From NCBI RefSeq assembly GCF_949287625.1, contig NZ_CASEGO010000009.1, positions 1-54,823 on the forward strand: 54,823 bases of DNA. Reading direction: 5' to 3'. The notes beneath the pieces are model-generated. The model did no database searches, was not told the origin of the DNA, and was given only the letters and a program-made list of their open reading frames with translations. Shown one piece after another: positions 1 through 8,769 of this stretch. Source of the DNA: an uncultured Brachyspira sp. (lineage in GTDB: Bacteria > Spirochaetota > Brachyspiria > Brachyspirales > Brachyspiraceae). A program made the translations under genes and the position numbers. Numbering within the stretch: position 1 is the stretch's first letter; every line of letters begins with the position of its first letter.

Positions 1-4
1 CATA

Positions 5-61
5 GGTATTCCTTTTTGTTTGTTGTGATAATTTAAATTATAAGGAATACCTCCTTTTTTT
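5..61 (+). terminator. Rho-independent-type terminator of an upstream gene
   Basis: A perfect 10-bp stem (GGTATTCCTT at 5-14 with AAGGAATACC at 42-51) is followed by a T-run at 55-61. The long loop holds its own 14-nt palindrome, ATAATTTAAATTAT, at 28-41, so the hairpin is probably extended. It would end a plus-strand transcript entering from the left, outside the window. Confidence 0.7.
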
Positions 62-117
62 AAACTAAAACTGTGCAATATCTATGGCTCTTAAACAAAG
101 TTAGTTAAAATGCATTA

Positions 118-146
118 TTGTTTTTTTACTTTATATATATTATAAT
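118..146 (+). promoter_or_regulatory. Candidate sigma-70 promoter for the ABC transporter operon
   Basis: TTGTTT at 118-123 and a consensus TATAAT at 141-146 are separated by 17 bp, giving a leader of about 57 nt before the ATG at 211. The call is by consensus match only; AT-rich DNA produces false hits. Confidence 0.5.
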
Positions 147-210
147 GTTTTTTTAATTCATAAATAAAATTATTTTATTTAATATTTATTTAGCAGATAA
201 AAGGAATAAA

Positions 211-1158
211 ATGATATCAGTAGAAAATTTAAGTAAATACTATGGTGATTTTCATGCTTTAAAAGGCGTGAGTTTTGAAATAAATGCAGGTGAAATAGTA
301 GGAATATTAGGTCCTAATGGTGCTGGAAAGTCTACTACTTTGAGAATACTTACCTGTTATCTTTCTCCTACAAGCGGAAATGCTGTTATTGACGGAAAAA
401 GCATATTAGATAATGAGATGGAAGTAAAAAAAATTATAGGATATTTACCAGAATCAGCACCGCTTTATGATGATATGAGTGTGTTTGATTATCTAGTTTA
501 TATGGCTGAGATACAAGAACTTGAAAGAAGCAGATTAAATGAAAGACTTAAATATGTTGTAGAAGCATGCAGTTTGAAAGATGTTATATCAAAATCAATA
601 GGAGAGCTTTCAAAAGGTTATAAGCAGAGAGTTGGTATTGCAGGTGCTATAATTCATGACCCTAAAATACTTATATTAGATGAACCTACAAACGGACTTG
701 ACCCAAATCAGATAGTAGAAATCAGAGAGCTTATAAAAGAACTTGGCAGAGAAAAAACTGTACTTATATCAACTCATATATTAAGCGAAGTTGAAGCTAC
801 TTGTTCTAGGGCTATTATTATTAATCAGGGTAATGTTATTGCAGATGCTGACCCTAAACATTTAACTTTAAATAATAACAAAGAAAATAAAATATCTTCA
901 AGAATAAAATTATCTATTAAAACTAGCGATGATAATAATAAAATAATAGAAAAACTTAAAAAAATAGAAAATGTTTATGATGTGAAAATAGAAAATAATG
1001 ATAACTTGAAAGATATAATAGTATATTCCAATGATGAAGAGCCTAGAGAAAAAATTTATGCATTTATCAAAAGTACAGATTGGGTAATATATGAAATGAT
1101 AAAAGAGAGAGAAAATTTAGAAGAGGTGTTCCATACACTTACAAAAGGAGATAAATAA
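211..1158 (+). CDS. ABC transporter ATP-binding protein (ABC-2 / GldA-like)
   Basis: This is the cytoplasmic ATPase subunit of an ABC transporter; ATP hydrolysis would drive the membrane protein encoded next. Visible motifs are Walker A GPNGAGKST (residues 34-42), the ABC signature LSKGYKQ (about 133-139), Walker B ILILDEP with D157/E158, and the switch histidine in STHI (H189). After about residue 215 there is a 100-residue C-terminal extension typical of ABC-2 exporters of the NatA/GldA type. The gene stops directly against the GTG of the permease (0 nt gap), so the two are translationally linked. The 315-residue length fits the family. In Bacteroidetes, homologues with GldF and GldG serve gliding motility; in spirochaetes the substrate is not established and I do not assign one. 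Confidence 0.9.
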   Translation: MISVENLSKYYGDFHALKGVSFEINAGEIVGILGPNGAGKSTTLRILTCYLSPTSGNAVIDGKSILDNEMEVKKIIGYLPESAPLYDDMSVFDYLVYMAEIQELERSRLNERLKYVVEACSLKDVISKSIGELSKGYKQRVGIAGAIIHDPKILILDEPTNGLDPNQIVEIRELIKELGREKTVLISTHILSEVEATCSRAIIINQGNVIADADPKHLTLNNNKENKISSRIKLSIKTSDDNNKIIEKLKKIENVYDVKIENNDNLKDIIVYSNDEEPREKIYAFIKSTDWVIYEMIKERENLEEVFHTLTKGDK

Positions 1159-1902
1159 GTGGAGAATGTTTTTTCAGTAAATAAAATAAATCATATTATA
1201 AATAAATCTATTGTTATACTAAAAAAAGAATTAAGACATATTTTCTTTTCGCCTATAGCATATATATTTTCAGCAATATTTTTGATAGTAAGCGGGGTAT
1301 ATTTTTTCTCAAGATTTTTTATACTTCAGCAGAATGATATGCAGGATTTTTTCAGCATTCTGCCTTTAATACTATCTTTAATAATACCGCCTATAACAAT
1401 GGGGTTGTTATCAAGCGAGTTTTCAAGCGGTTCTTATGAACTTATAAGCACGCAGTCAGTTTCTCCTTTAGAAATTATAATAGGTAAATTTTTATCAGCT
1501 GTTATATTTATGCTTTTTGCATTAATTCCTACTATATTATATCCTATTACATTGATGTTTTTAGGAAGGCTTGATATGGGACCTGTAATAGCTGGGTATA
1601 TTGGAAGTGTTTTTCTTATTATGGCATTATGTGCTATTGGTATATTTGCCTCATCAACTACAAAAAATCAAATAGTAGCTTTGATAGTAGGACTTGCTAT
1701 TATGATATCATTAAACATGTTTTTAAGATATTTAACCTTGCTTTTTCCGTCATCTGTTAATATTATAGAAGTTATAAGCGGAGATTACCATTTTGCTAAT
1801 ATTGCAAGAGGTGTATTAGATTTGAGAGATATTGTTTATTTCTTGTCTGTTACAGTAATATTTTTGTATTTATCAAATATTATGCTGGAAAATAGGAAAT
1901 AA
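1159..1902 (+). CDS. ABC-2 family permease (GldF-like)
   Basis: This is the membrane subunit paired with the preceding ATPase. The 247-residue protein shows a cytoplasmic N-terminus and about six hydrophobic segments: near residues 31-52, 65-85, 107-135, 143-165, 170-190 and 222-240. The N-terminal LKKELRHIFFSPIAYIF stretch resembles that preceding the first helix of GldF-type ABC-2 permeases. The start is GTG at 1159, supported by GGAG at 1147-1150 with 8 nt spacing; the nearby ATG is out of frame. In many bacteria a GldG-type gene follows the ATPase and GldF. Here the next gene goes straight to a DUF4340 protein, so the GldG component is missing from this locus or lies elsewhere. Confidence 0.85.
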   Translation: MENVFSVNKINHIINKSIVILKKELRHIFFSPIAYIFSAIFLIVSGVYFFSRFFILQQNDMQDFFSILPLILSLIIPPITMGLLSSEFSSGSYELISTQSVSPLEIIIGKFLSAVIFMLFALIPTILYPITLMFLGRLDMGPVIAGYIGSVFLIMALCAIGIFASSTTKNQIVALIVGLAIMISLNMFLRYLTLLFPSSVNIIEVISGDYHFANIARGVLDLRDIVYFLSVTVIFLYLSNIMLENRK

Positions 1903-1943
1903 TTTACGATATTAGAAATTAAATTAAAATAGGGATTATATAA

Positions 1944-2960
1944 ATGAAAAAGAATATTACTAAAATTATAGTTTTACTTGTTGTACTTGCAGTAATAAGT
2001 GTTATAGCTTTTATTACTACAAAACAAAAACGTATACAAATTGAAGCCAATAAGCCTAGAACTCAGCTTTTTGAACTTAATGAAACAAATGTTACAAAAT
2101 ATGAATTAAAATATGCAGAAGAACCGATTATAGTAGAAAAAATAGATGAAACTTGGAAAATAATTTCGCCTTCTAATAATTATAAAATAGATCAGTTAGA
2201 GGCTTTTGCCAATGTTAAAAACTTTAATACACTTAATATTGACATGACTATTACTAATCTTAGCGAGCTTGAATCATTCGGACTTGAAAATCCAAGCAAT
2301 GAGTTTACAGTTTGGGAAGGAAATAAAGAGTATAAGATATTTGTTGGAAATAAAACTCCAGATGAAGAAAGATATTATGTAAAATATAATGATGAATATT
2401 TTAGTGTTGAGTTAATATATATAGAGGCATTAAAGAAAACTATTGATATGCTAAGAGATAAGCAGATATTTGACAGACCTATATATATAGATTCAGTAAT
2501 TAGAACAGAAAGCAATGTAAGAGATTATACTAATATTATAAGAAAAGAAAACCGAACTAATTGGATTGTTGATGGAGTAGAGGAGGAGATCAATTTAGAT
2601 AAGGCTTATAGAGATTTTGAAACTTTATCTTTAGTTAAGGCATCAGGATTTGTATATGATGATAATATGATAAAATATTTGGAGAGATTATTTAGAATTC
2701 CAGATGCCGTTATTACAATATATATGGAAGATAATACTAAAAAAAGCTATGAAATAGTATATGATAATAATGATAACAGAGTATATGTAAAACCAGAAAG
2801 CGGAATAATATATGAAGTTGATTATTCTATATATGCTGCTGCTATGCGTGACAGAAGTTACTATATAAAAACAGAAGAAGATGAACAAAATGCGGCTAAT
2901 AATGATACAGATATGACAGAAGAGGATAATATTAGATTAGATGAAAATATTCAGCAATAA
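1944..2960 (+). CDS. DUF4340 domain protein, membrane-anchored
   Basis: A 338-residue protein with one N-terminal hydrophobic segment (about residues 7-25) after a short KK-rich start, then an exported or periplasmic domain. Repeated short units of the type TKYELKY, EEPIIVEK and TWKIISPSN fit DUF4340 proteins, which contain repeated beta-rich modules and are encoded next to GldF/GldG-type ABC transporters. The C-terminus is very acidic (after about residue 315, rich in E, D and N). It lies 41 nt after the permease and is probably co-transcribed. The molecular function of the family is unknown; the genomic association suggests an accessory subunit of the transporter. Confidence 0.75.
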   Translation: MKKNITKIIVLLVVLAVISVIAFITTKQKRIQIEANKPRTQLFELNETNVTKYELKYAEEPIIVEKIDETWKIISPSNNYKIDQLEAFANVKNFNTLNIDMTITNLSELESFGLENPSNEFTVWEGNKEYKIFVGNKTPDEERYYVKYNDEYFSVELIYIEALKKTIDMLRDKQIFDRPIYIDSVIRTESNVRDYTNIIRKENRTNWIVDGVEEEINLDKAYRDFETLSLVKASGFVYDDNMIKYLERLFRIPDAVITIYMEDNTKKSYEIVYDNNDNRVYVKPESGIIYEVDYSIYAAAMRDRSYYIKTEEDEQNAANNDTDMTEEDNIRLDENIQQ

Positions 2961-2982
2961 TTTTATATTATAGGAGCAAATT

Positions 2983-3540
2983 ATGAAAAAGCAAATACCT
3001 AATTTACTAAGTATTAGCAGAATAGTTTTATCGCCGCTTGTTATATTTTTATATTTTTATAATTCTATGATAAGTGCTGTACTTGCATTAATATTTCTAA
3101 TAGTATTAGAGATAACTGATGCTTTAGACGGGGCTATGGCTAGAAAATTTAATTTGGTTAGTGATTTAGGTAAGGTATTAGATCCTTTTGCGGATACTGT
3201 ATTTCATATAACTATGTTTACTATATTTTTGTATGAAGGTTCTATGCCTATATGGATGTATATAATTTCGCTTTATAGGGATATGTTTTCTATGTTTATA
3301 AGAATATTAGGAGGTCTTAGAGGATTTGCTGTTGCTGCCAAGTTCAGCGGAAAATTAAAAACTGCCTCAAGAGCTGCTGCTGTTGTTATAATATTCTTAA
3401 TAAAGATATTGAAACACACTTCTATAGTTTTACCGTATAATGAAATAATATATTATAGTTTATTAGTTGTAACAATAATAACTATATATTCATTCTTTGA
3501 TTATATGCCTTTAATAACTGGAAAGTCGGATAAAAAATAA
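2983..3540 (+). CDS. pgsA: CDP-alcohol phosphatidyltransferase (PgsA-type)
   Basis: An integral membrane enzyme of phospholipid synthesis that transfers a phosphatidyl group from CDP-diacylglycerol to an alcohol, most likely glycerol-3-phosphate (PgsA). The family signature D-x2-D-G-x2-A-R-x8-G-x3-D-x3-D is complete, from DALDGAMAR through GKVLDPFAD (about residues 46-71), with all catalytic aspartates present. The 185-residue length and four to six hydrophobic segments fit PgsA. The start ATG has GGAG upstream. It follows the DUF4340 gene by 22 nt and is probably the last gene of that transcript, since a strong terminator follows. Alcohol specificity cannot be read from the motif; a phosphatidylinositol or choline enzyme is a less likely alternative. 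Confidence 0.8.
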   Translation: MKKQIPNLLSISRIVLSPLVIFLYFYNSMISAVLALIFLIVLEITDALDGAMARKFNLVSDLGKVLDPFADTVFHITMFTIFLYEGSMPIWMYIISLYRDMFSMFIRILGGLRGFAVAAKFSGKLKTASRAAAVVIIFLIKILKHTSIVLPYNEIIYYSLLVVTIITIYSFFDYMPLITGKSDKK

Positions 3541-3574
3541 TAGAACTGACTAAATTAATTTTTAGTATTGGAAT

Positions 3575-3616
3575 AAAAAGCTGATAACTTATTATGTTGG
3601 GTTATCAGCTTTTTTA
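3575..3616 (+). terminator. Rho-independent terminator after pgsA
   Basis: A perfect 10-bp stem, AGCTGATAAC (3579-3588) with GTTATCAGCT (3601-3610), a 12-nt loop and a T-run at 3610-3615. Confidence 0.9.
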
Positions 3617-3915
3617 TTAGACTTTTTTCAAAACTATTTTTATTTATAATTGCGGGGACTAGCCCTGAGAAGCACACAGTCGTGCCGCACCCTAGTTCTT
3701 TTATGACGCCTTTCCGCCTGTGGCGTGGTATAAAAGAACCAAAAGAACTGCATTTTTAACCTAAATTTATGGATATACACTATATTTAATACGTATATAT
3801 AAAATATAAAGTTCTAGTAATTGCGTTTTTATCAACTTTTTTGTGCGTCAAAAAAGTTGATAATTCTGTATAATGTGCATAAGTTGATAAAATAAAAAAT
3901 TTTCAGTATATATAA
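3617..3915 (+). repeat. Dispersed GC-rich intergenic repeat, copy A
   Basis: This gene-free stretch holds a sequence island much richer in G+C than its surroundings (about 3652-3730). It recurs in inverted orientation near 53812-54010. Shared segments include a CTAGTTCTTTT-TGACGCC block followed by a TCCGCC block, and further right an AATTGATAATTCTGTATAATG-like block followed by CAGTATATATAAAA. A left-edge segment resembling TAGACTT-TTTCAAAACTA (3620-3640) also recurs at the other copy, but on the opposite end of the core. No coding capacity was seen. Part of it (3884-3912) reads as a promoter-like module. Confidence 0.7.
3884..3912 (+). promoter_or_regulatory. Promoter-like module inside repeat copy A
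   Basis: TTGATA (3884-3889), a 17-bp A-tract spacer ending in TTTTCAG, and TATATA (3907-3912). The layout matches modules at 10384-10412, 53836-53864 and 54677-54705. No plus-strand gene lies directly downstream (the next gene is on the minus strand, behind a hairpin at 3924-3949), so its role is unclear. Confidence 0.4.
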
Positions 3916-3920
3916 AAATA

Positions 3921-3956
3921 AAACCGCCTATAAAATATTTTATAGACGGCTTTTTA
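3921..3956 (-). terminator. Bidirectional-looking terminator after the symporter gene
   Basis: A stem of about 12 bp with one mismatch, CCGCCTATAAAA (3924-3935) and TTTTATAGACGG (3938-3949), is flanked by A-run and T-run on both sides. It would end the minus-strand symporter transcript and could also stop plus-strand reads coming from the repeat. Confidence 0.8.
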
Positions 3957-3989
3957 TTAATTATATGGCAATTTTATTATATGTCAATT

Positions 3990-5198
3990 TTATGCAGATT
4001 TTACAATTTTTTTCTTGTATATAGTATCTACTATAACACCTAAAGCATTGTCTCCGGAAACATTACATGCAGTACCAAATGAGTCTTGAGTAATGTATAA
4101 AGCAACCATTATAGCACATAAAGGACTGTCTGGAGCACCTAATCCTACCATATAGAGGAAAGGCAAAGCTGTCATTATGGAACCGCCCGGAGCACCTGGA
4201 GAGGCAACCATAGCTATACCAAGTATAAGAATGAAAGGAAGTACTATAGTATAAGAAATAGGTATTTGATTCATTAAACATACAGCAGTAGCACATGCTG
4301 TAATTGTTATCATAGAGCCTGCCATGTGTATATTAGCACAAAGAGGTACTACGAAGTTTCTTATTTGTTCAGATATTCCGTCTTTTTCGGCACACTGCAA
4401 GTTTACAGGTATAGTGGCAGCTGATGACTGAGTACCTAAAGCGGTGATATATCCGCGTATTTGATTTTTGATAAGAAATATCGGACTTTTCTTTCCTATA
4501 GCTCCTGCAACAAAGAATACTATAACTAAATATATGAAATGCATTAATATTACAACTAAGAATACTTTCCACAATATTCCCAATATTACAAATGTTTGTC
4601 CGCTTTTAGTCATATTTACAAAAGTACCGCAAATATAAAGAGGCAGGAATGGTATTATTGAAATTCTTAAAGTTCTGTCTATTATATTAGATAGTTCACC
4701 GAAAGAGTTATACAAATAATCTCCCATTTTATTTTCACTTGCTCTTAAAGTAGAAATACCTAGTCCTAATATGAATGCAAATAAAACTGCCGATAAAGTA
4801 TCAAGTATAGGCGGAAATTTCAAAGAGAGAAAAGGCTCTAAAGACTTTCCTGCAGTTTCAGCTATTTTTTGAATATCTTCCGAATTCATAAAGCTAGGGA
4901 ATAGATTATAAGCTACTGTAAAAGATGCCGTACCTGATATTAGAGTTGAAGCATAAGCCAATGCACATGTTACGGCCAATAAAAAACCTGAACCTTCTCT
5001 TAAACCTGCTATACCCATAGTTACATAAGCTAAAATCATCAAAGGTATTACGAAACTTAAATAAGAACTAAAAATTCCAGAAAGAGTAACGATTAATCTA
5101 GATATTACTTCTGGTATAAATTGCTGTCCAAAGAATATACCGAGCAGAATTCCGATGATTAGTCTAGGTACTAATCCAAGTTTAAATTTTTTTTCCAT
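3990..5198 (-). CDS. Dicarboxylate/amino-acid:cation symporter (DAACS family)
   Basis: An inner-membrane secondary transporter of the DAACS/GltP/SstT family that imports dicarboxylates or small amino acids with Na+ or H+. The 402-residue protein has eight or more hydrophobic segments. It carries the family features: a serine-rich re-entrant loop (GTQSSAATIP, about residues 255-264), the following CANIHMAGS stretch, and a glycine/proline-rich second hairpin (ASPGAPGGSIM). The C-terminal NVSGDNALG holds the conserved Asp-Asn of the substrate and cation site. The start MEKKFKLG has AGGAG just upstream. It is a single-gene unit with a terminator. The motif pattern is slightly closer to serine/threonine-type members than to GltP, but I leave the substrate open. 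Confidence 0.88.
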   Translation of the reverse strand: MEKKFKLGLVPRLIIGILLGIFFGQQFIPEVISRLIVTLSGIFSSYLSFVIPLMILAYVTMGIAGLREGSGFLLAVTCALAYASTLISGTASFTVAYNLFPSFMNSEDIQKIAETAGKSLEPFLSLKFPPILDTLSAVLFAFILGLGISTLRASENKMGDYLYNSFGELSNIIDRTLRISIIPFLPLYICGTFVNMTKSGQTFVILGILWKVFLVVILMHFIYLVIVFFVAGAIGKKSPIFLIKNQIRGYITALGTQSSAATIPVNLQCAEKDGISEQIRNFVVPLCANIHMAGSMITITACATAVCLMNQIPISYTIVLPFILILGIAMVASPGAPGGSIMTALPFLYMVGLGAPDSPLCAIMVALYITQDSFGTACNVSGDNALGVIVDTIYKKKIVKSA

Positions 5199-5772
5199 TC
5201 ATTTCTCCTAAATTAATATTTATACTATATAATATATACAAAAATCACAATAAGTAAATAGAAGTCCACATTTTTTTTTATTTTTAACTACTAATAGAAA
5301 TATTTAAATTTTGTTTAAAAAACTTTTACACTACATAAATTATGTTTACAAAAAATATAATAGGTTTGCAGCAAAATATTAAATTTCAAATATATTATTA
5401 TATACAGCTATTATATACATTAAATTAATGAATATAATATTTTAAAAGTATGTATTATTATAATAAATTAAATAATATTGATATGTTATTCAATTTATTT
5501 ATGTCATTATAATTTTATTTGTATTAAAAAATAATGACTAATTAATATGAAATATATATATTTTATATTAATTAAAGTTATAATAAATATTGTTAATAGT
5601 AATTTAAATTGATTAATAAATATTTTGTATCTTAACAATGATTTATCAATAATCTAAATTATATATCTATAATAATTTTACAATAAAATAAATAAAAAAA
5701 ATAATATATTTTACGAATGTTTTTTTATTTTTACGTATTTATAAGAGAAAGTATATAATTTGGAATTTTATT
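5199..5772. other. Long AT-rich divergent intergenic region
   Basis: 574 bp between two divergent genes, almost pure A/T for long stretches. I see no ORF with a ribosome binding site, no RNA gene and no strong hairpin. It should hold promoters for the symporter (leftward) and the lipoprotein operon (rightward). A TATAAT at 5754-5759 lies only 13 nt before the ATG at 5773 and lacks a good -35, so I do not call it. Confidence 0.5.
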
Positions 5773-7491
5773 ATGAAAAAACTATTTTTTCTTATTTTAT
5801 TAATTGTGATTGTTATATTTTCATGTAAGAAGATAAATATATTAAGTCCAGTTCATATTCCTCCTCCTACGGCATTTCCGTCTGATAATGATAAAGAAGA
5901 GGATATACCAGATTATCCTAATCCAAGTCCTTTACCTCTGCCTCCTGAAGAAACAGAAGAAAAGCCGATAGAAATAAATCCAGAAATAGTTCAAGACGGC
6001 ACAGTATTCGGCGGATTTACAAAAAGATTTAGATATAAAAATGAATGGTATGTCTTAGCTGCTAATGAATATAAATATGATCCTGATAAAAAACAATTAA
6101 ACAGAACAGGAAAAGGGGCGGTATTAAAAATAGCTGATGATGGAAATACAATAATAAAAATACATAGCTTATCACCAAATGAAGATTTGAGCAAAGTTCA
6201 ATATTGGACTAATCTTCATTCTTCTAAATTAATTATTGATAAGGATAGAGTATATATAGAATTAACTAACAGATCATATGAAGTTCCTTATAAAGATGTT
6301 ACATTTGAAATAAAACCGAGTAATTTTAAAGATACATTATATAATATAGAATATTATTATGAAGTTAGAACATACAGACATAGTATTTCTTCTGATACAC
6401 TTATTAATTGGAAGAATTCGAAGGATATTGATAAGATATATAAACTTCCAGAAACAAATTATAATAACCCTAATAACTGGCAGGGAAGAATAGGCTGCAC
6501 TAGGATAGAAATAGTATTTTTTAAAGATAAATTGTATGCGTTTAATAGATGGTATTCAGTATATGATTTAAGCCCTACAGGATACAGAGATCCTAATGAT
6601 AAAATATTTACTACTTCAGATGGGTATTATTATGTTAATGATTTGAATGACTCTTCTTCAGAGTTAAAAACTTGGACAACAAATCAAAATCCATTTGGAA
6701 GCAGAGACGGTTATGATATAAAAACAGACGGAAAGAAACTTTATGTTACAGGAGGAGTTTCAAATTGGTTCTATTATAATGCTCCTTATTGGGGATATGG
6801 AGTTAAATATTTTGGTAAATCTGATGGTATATGGTCTACTGAAGATGGTAAGAATTGGGTAAAAGAAACCTCTTCAGCAAATTATGATGCAGCTGATTAT
6901 ATAGGTGATGAAATGATAGCTATGAGCAGTCTGCCTCAAACACCTCCAACACCTTCAGAGCCTTCATATACTTTACTTAACGGAAAATATTATAGAACTT
7001 TAAATCTTACTTATCCTATACCTCCTATAAAAGAGATAATGGAGACTGTTGATAAATTTGAAACTAATTTTACTATTACAGAAGAGCATATAAGAAAATC
7101 TGGAAGTTATCAATTACAGGTATCTGATATTTCTCCAGATAAGGCACAGGAATCAGATTGGGTTAATATTGTGCCTAATAATGATATTACTACTTTTATA
7201 GGCTGGGAAAGCGGAGGAGGAGATTTGTTTACATTTAATAATAAAATAGTGCGTTTGGTCGATTATGACAGGGAATTTCAGCTTAATACTCAGTATGAAG
7301 CAGCATTAAACTTATCAGAGAAATATTATGCTCTGCTTATAAAGGCAAAAACTATGGAAGATTATAAAAAATATGATTATTATTTCTTGTATTATAAGAC
7401 AATGTCTGATATTATTAAAATGATAAAAGATAAAGGCAATGATTATTTTCTTCCAGATAAGGCCTATACTCATTATACTTTTGAATTATAA
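5773..7491 (+). CDS. Large lipoprotein, function unknown
   Basis: A 572-residue exported protein. The first 17 residues are a hydrophobic signal ending in VIFS-C18, a loose spirochaetal lipobox; Cys18 would be lipidated. A proline-rich, acidic, low-complexity stretch (about residues 25-75) follows, as a flexible tether. The remainder is rich in Tyr, Trp, Asp and Gly, with motifs such as SKSDGIWSTEDGKNW and repeated YVTGG/VNDL elements that suggest a beta-propeller or other beta-rich fold. I do not recognise the family. It opens a run of four exported-protein genes (gaps of 15, 12 and 18 nt), so a joint outer-membrane or periplasmic role is likely. Confidence 0.75.
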   Translation: MKKLFFLILLIVIVIFSCKKINILSPVHIPPPTAFPSDNDKEEDIPDYPNPSPLPLPPEETEEKPIEINPEIVQDGTVFGGFTKRFRYKNEWYVLAANEYKYDPDKKQLNRTGKGAVLKIADDGNTIIKIHSLSPNEDLSKVQYWTNLHSSKLIIDKDRVYIELTNRSYEVPYKDVTFEIKPSNFKDTLYNIEYYYEVRTYRHSISSDTLINWKNSKDIDKIYKLPETNYNNPNNWQGRIGCTRIEIVFFKDKLYAFNRWYSVYDLSPTGYRDPNDKIFTTSDGYYYVNDLNDSSSELKTWTTNQNPFGSRDGYDIKTDGKKLYVTGGVSNWFYYNAPYWGYGVKYFGKSDGIWSTEDGKNWVKETSSANYDAADYIGDEMIAMSSLPQTPPTPSEPSYTLLNGKYYRTLNLTYPIPPIKEIMETVDKFETNFTITEEHIRKSGSYQLQVSDISPDKAQESDWVNIVPNNDITTFIGWESGGGDLFTFNNKIVRLVDYDREFQLNTQYEAALNLSEKYYALLIKAKTMEDYKKYDYYFLYYKTMSDIIKMIKDKGNDYFLPDKAYTHYTFEL

Positions 7492-7506
7492 TTTGGGAAT
7501 GTTTTT

Positions 7507-8757
7507 ATGAGAAAAATTGTTTTTATATTTTTTATGATAATTTTATCAGGGATAAGTTTGTATTCTCAGTTTCCTGGACTTAATTATAATACATTTATTA
7601 ATGCATATATAGAGTATACTGGAATGTATAATAATATTCCTAAAGAAACATTAGATATTTTAACCTCAAGCGAACAAATGAATAAATTATTTGATGACGG
7701 AATAAAGTCTTTTACATTTGGAGAACTCATATCAATAGCACAAAATCCAGAAAAAGTTTTGGATACTACAACCAATGAATCTGTAATATTATTGGTTGGT
7801 ACCACACTAGGTTTTTTGGAAGTAGCCAATATGCAGCAAGGAACTGCCGCTATTGTACTTAATGCTTTAAAAAAGAAAACGGCTTTTAATGCTGCTTCTG
7901 GAAATAATACAGGGCTTCTTATACCTATGCATACTCCTATAGGAAGTTTTGGAATTAATTTATACAGTGATGTTCCGCTGCTTCATATTGATTATATAAA
8001 AAATCCCACAAGGACTCAAAATGATTATGAGGCTTTATCAAAGGCATTGGATATATTGCCTATACCTCATGTCAATGCATATTTGCAGGTAAATTTAGGT
8101 CCTATACCTTTGGCTTTAACTCTTAGAGGAGGTATTTCTTTGGGATTTAAAGAGATTTACGGAGCTGTTGTTAATGATGTTGAAATAGAATCTATGGGTT
8201 GGAATATAGGAGCTTCACTCAAGGCTTATTTATTTAGAACTAAATATTTTTTTGGAGATTTAAGATTTGATTTTAATTATGATGTTGGTAATTTAAATTT
8301 GGATGTGAGAAATAGAAATATATATGTACCTTTATATTTAGGATTTAACGGCGGTACTGAAACTGGGGTAGTTTTCAATGGAAATGCTTTTTTAAGAAGC
8401 AAATGGAAAACTTTTGCTTTAAGTCCTAAATTGGTATTTGGATTTAAAATGAAAGAAAAAGTTCCAGTTATACAATATTTAGCTGCATATTTTTCAGTTG
8501 GGGCAGATATAACTTTTGGAAGTATGGAATCAACAGTAGGCGTAAACGGTATTGGAAGTTATGCCAATATAGTAGGACATGAGATAACAGCAAATGATTT
8601 ATACATACCTAATTCCAGCGATAAACAATCTTATAAACTTTATGATATGAGAGTAGGCTTTCACTTTGATATATTCTATCAGTCATTGGCTATTGAATAT
8701 GGAATATTTACAAAACAATTTGCTGTTTCATTTATACCTATAAACATAAGGTTTTAA
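7507..8757 (+). CDS. Outer-membrane beta-barrel-like protein, unknown
   Basis: A 416-residue protein with an N-terminal signal peptide (hydrophobic residues 4-18, likely cleavage after LYS-Q near residue 21). The C-terminal two thirds alternates hydrophobic and polar residues in strand-like stretches with Gly and aromatic residues, for example PIPLALTLRGGISLGF, FFGDLRFDFNYDVG and LAIEYGIFTKQFAVSF. It ends in a hydrophobic residue plus Phe (INIRF), as expected of an outer-membrane barrel whose last strand is the assembly signal. It sits 15 nt after the large lipoprotein and 12 nt before the OmpA-like gene, so it is probably co-transcribed. The specific family is not recognised. Confidence 0.7.
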   Translation: MRKIVFIFFMIILSGISLYSQFPGLNYNTFINAYIEYTGMYNNIPKETLDILTSSEQMNKLFDDGIKSFTFGELISIAQNPEKVLDTTTNESVILLVGTTLGFLEVANMQQGTAAIVLNALKKKTAFNAASGNNTGLLIPMHTPIGSFGINLYSDVPLLHIDYIKNPTRTQNDYEALSKALDILPIPHVNAYLQVNLGPIPLALTLRGGISLGFKEIYGAVVNDVEIESMGWNIGASLKAYLFRTKYFFGDLRFDFNYDVGNLNLDVRNRNIYVPLYLGFNGGTETGVVFNGNAFLRSKWKTFALSPKLVFGFKMKEKVPVIQYLAAYFSVGADITFGSMESTVGVNGIGSYANIVGHEITANDLYIPNSSDKQSYKLYDMRVGFHFDIFYQSLAIEYGIFTKQFAVSFIPINIRF

Positions 8758-8769
8758 TAAGGCGATTTT

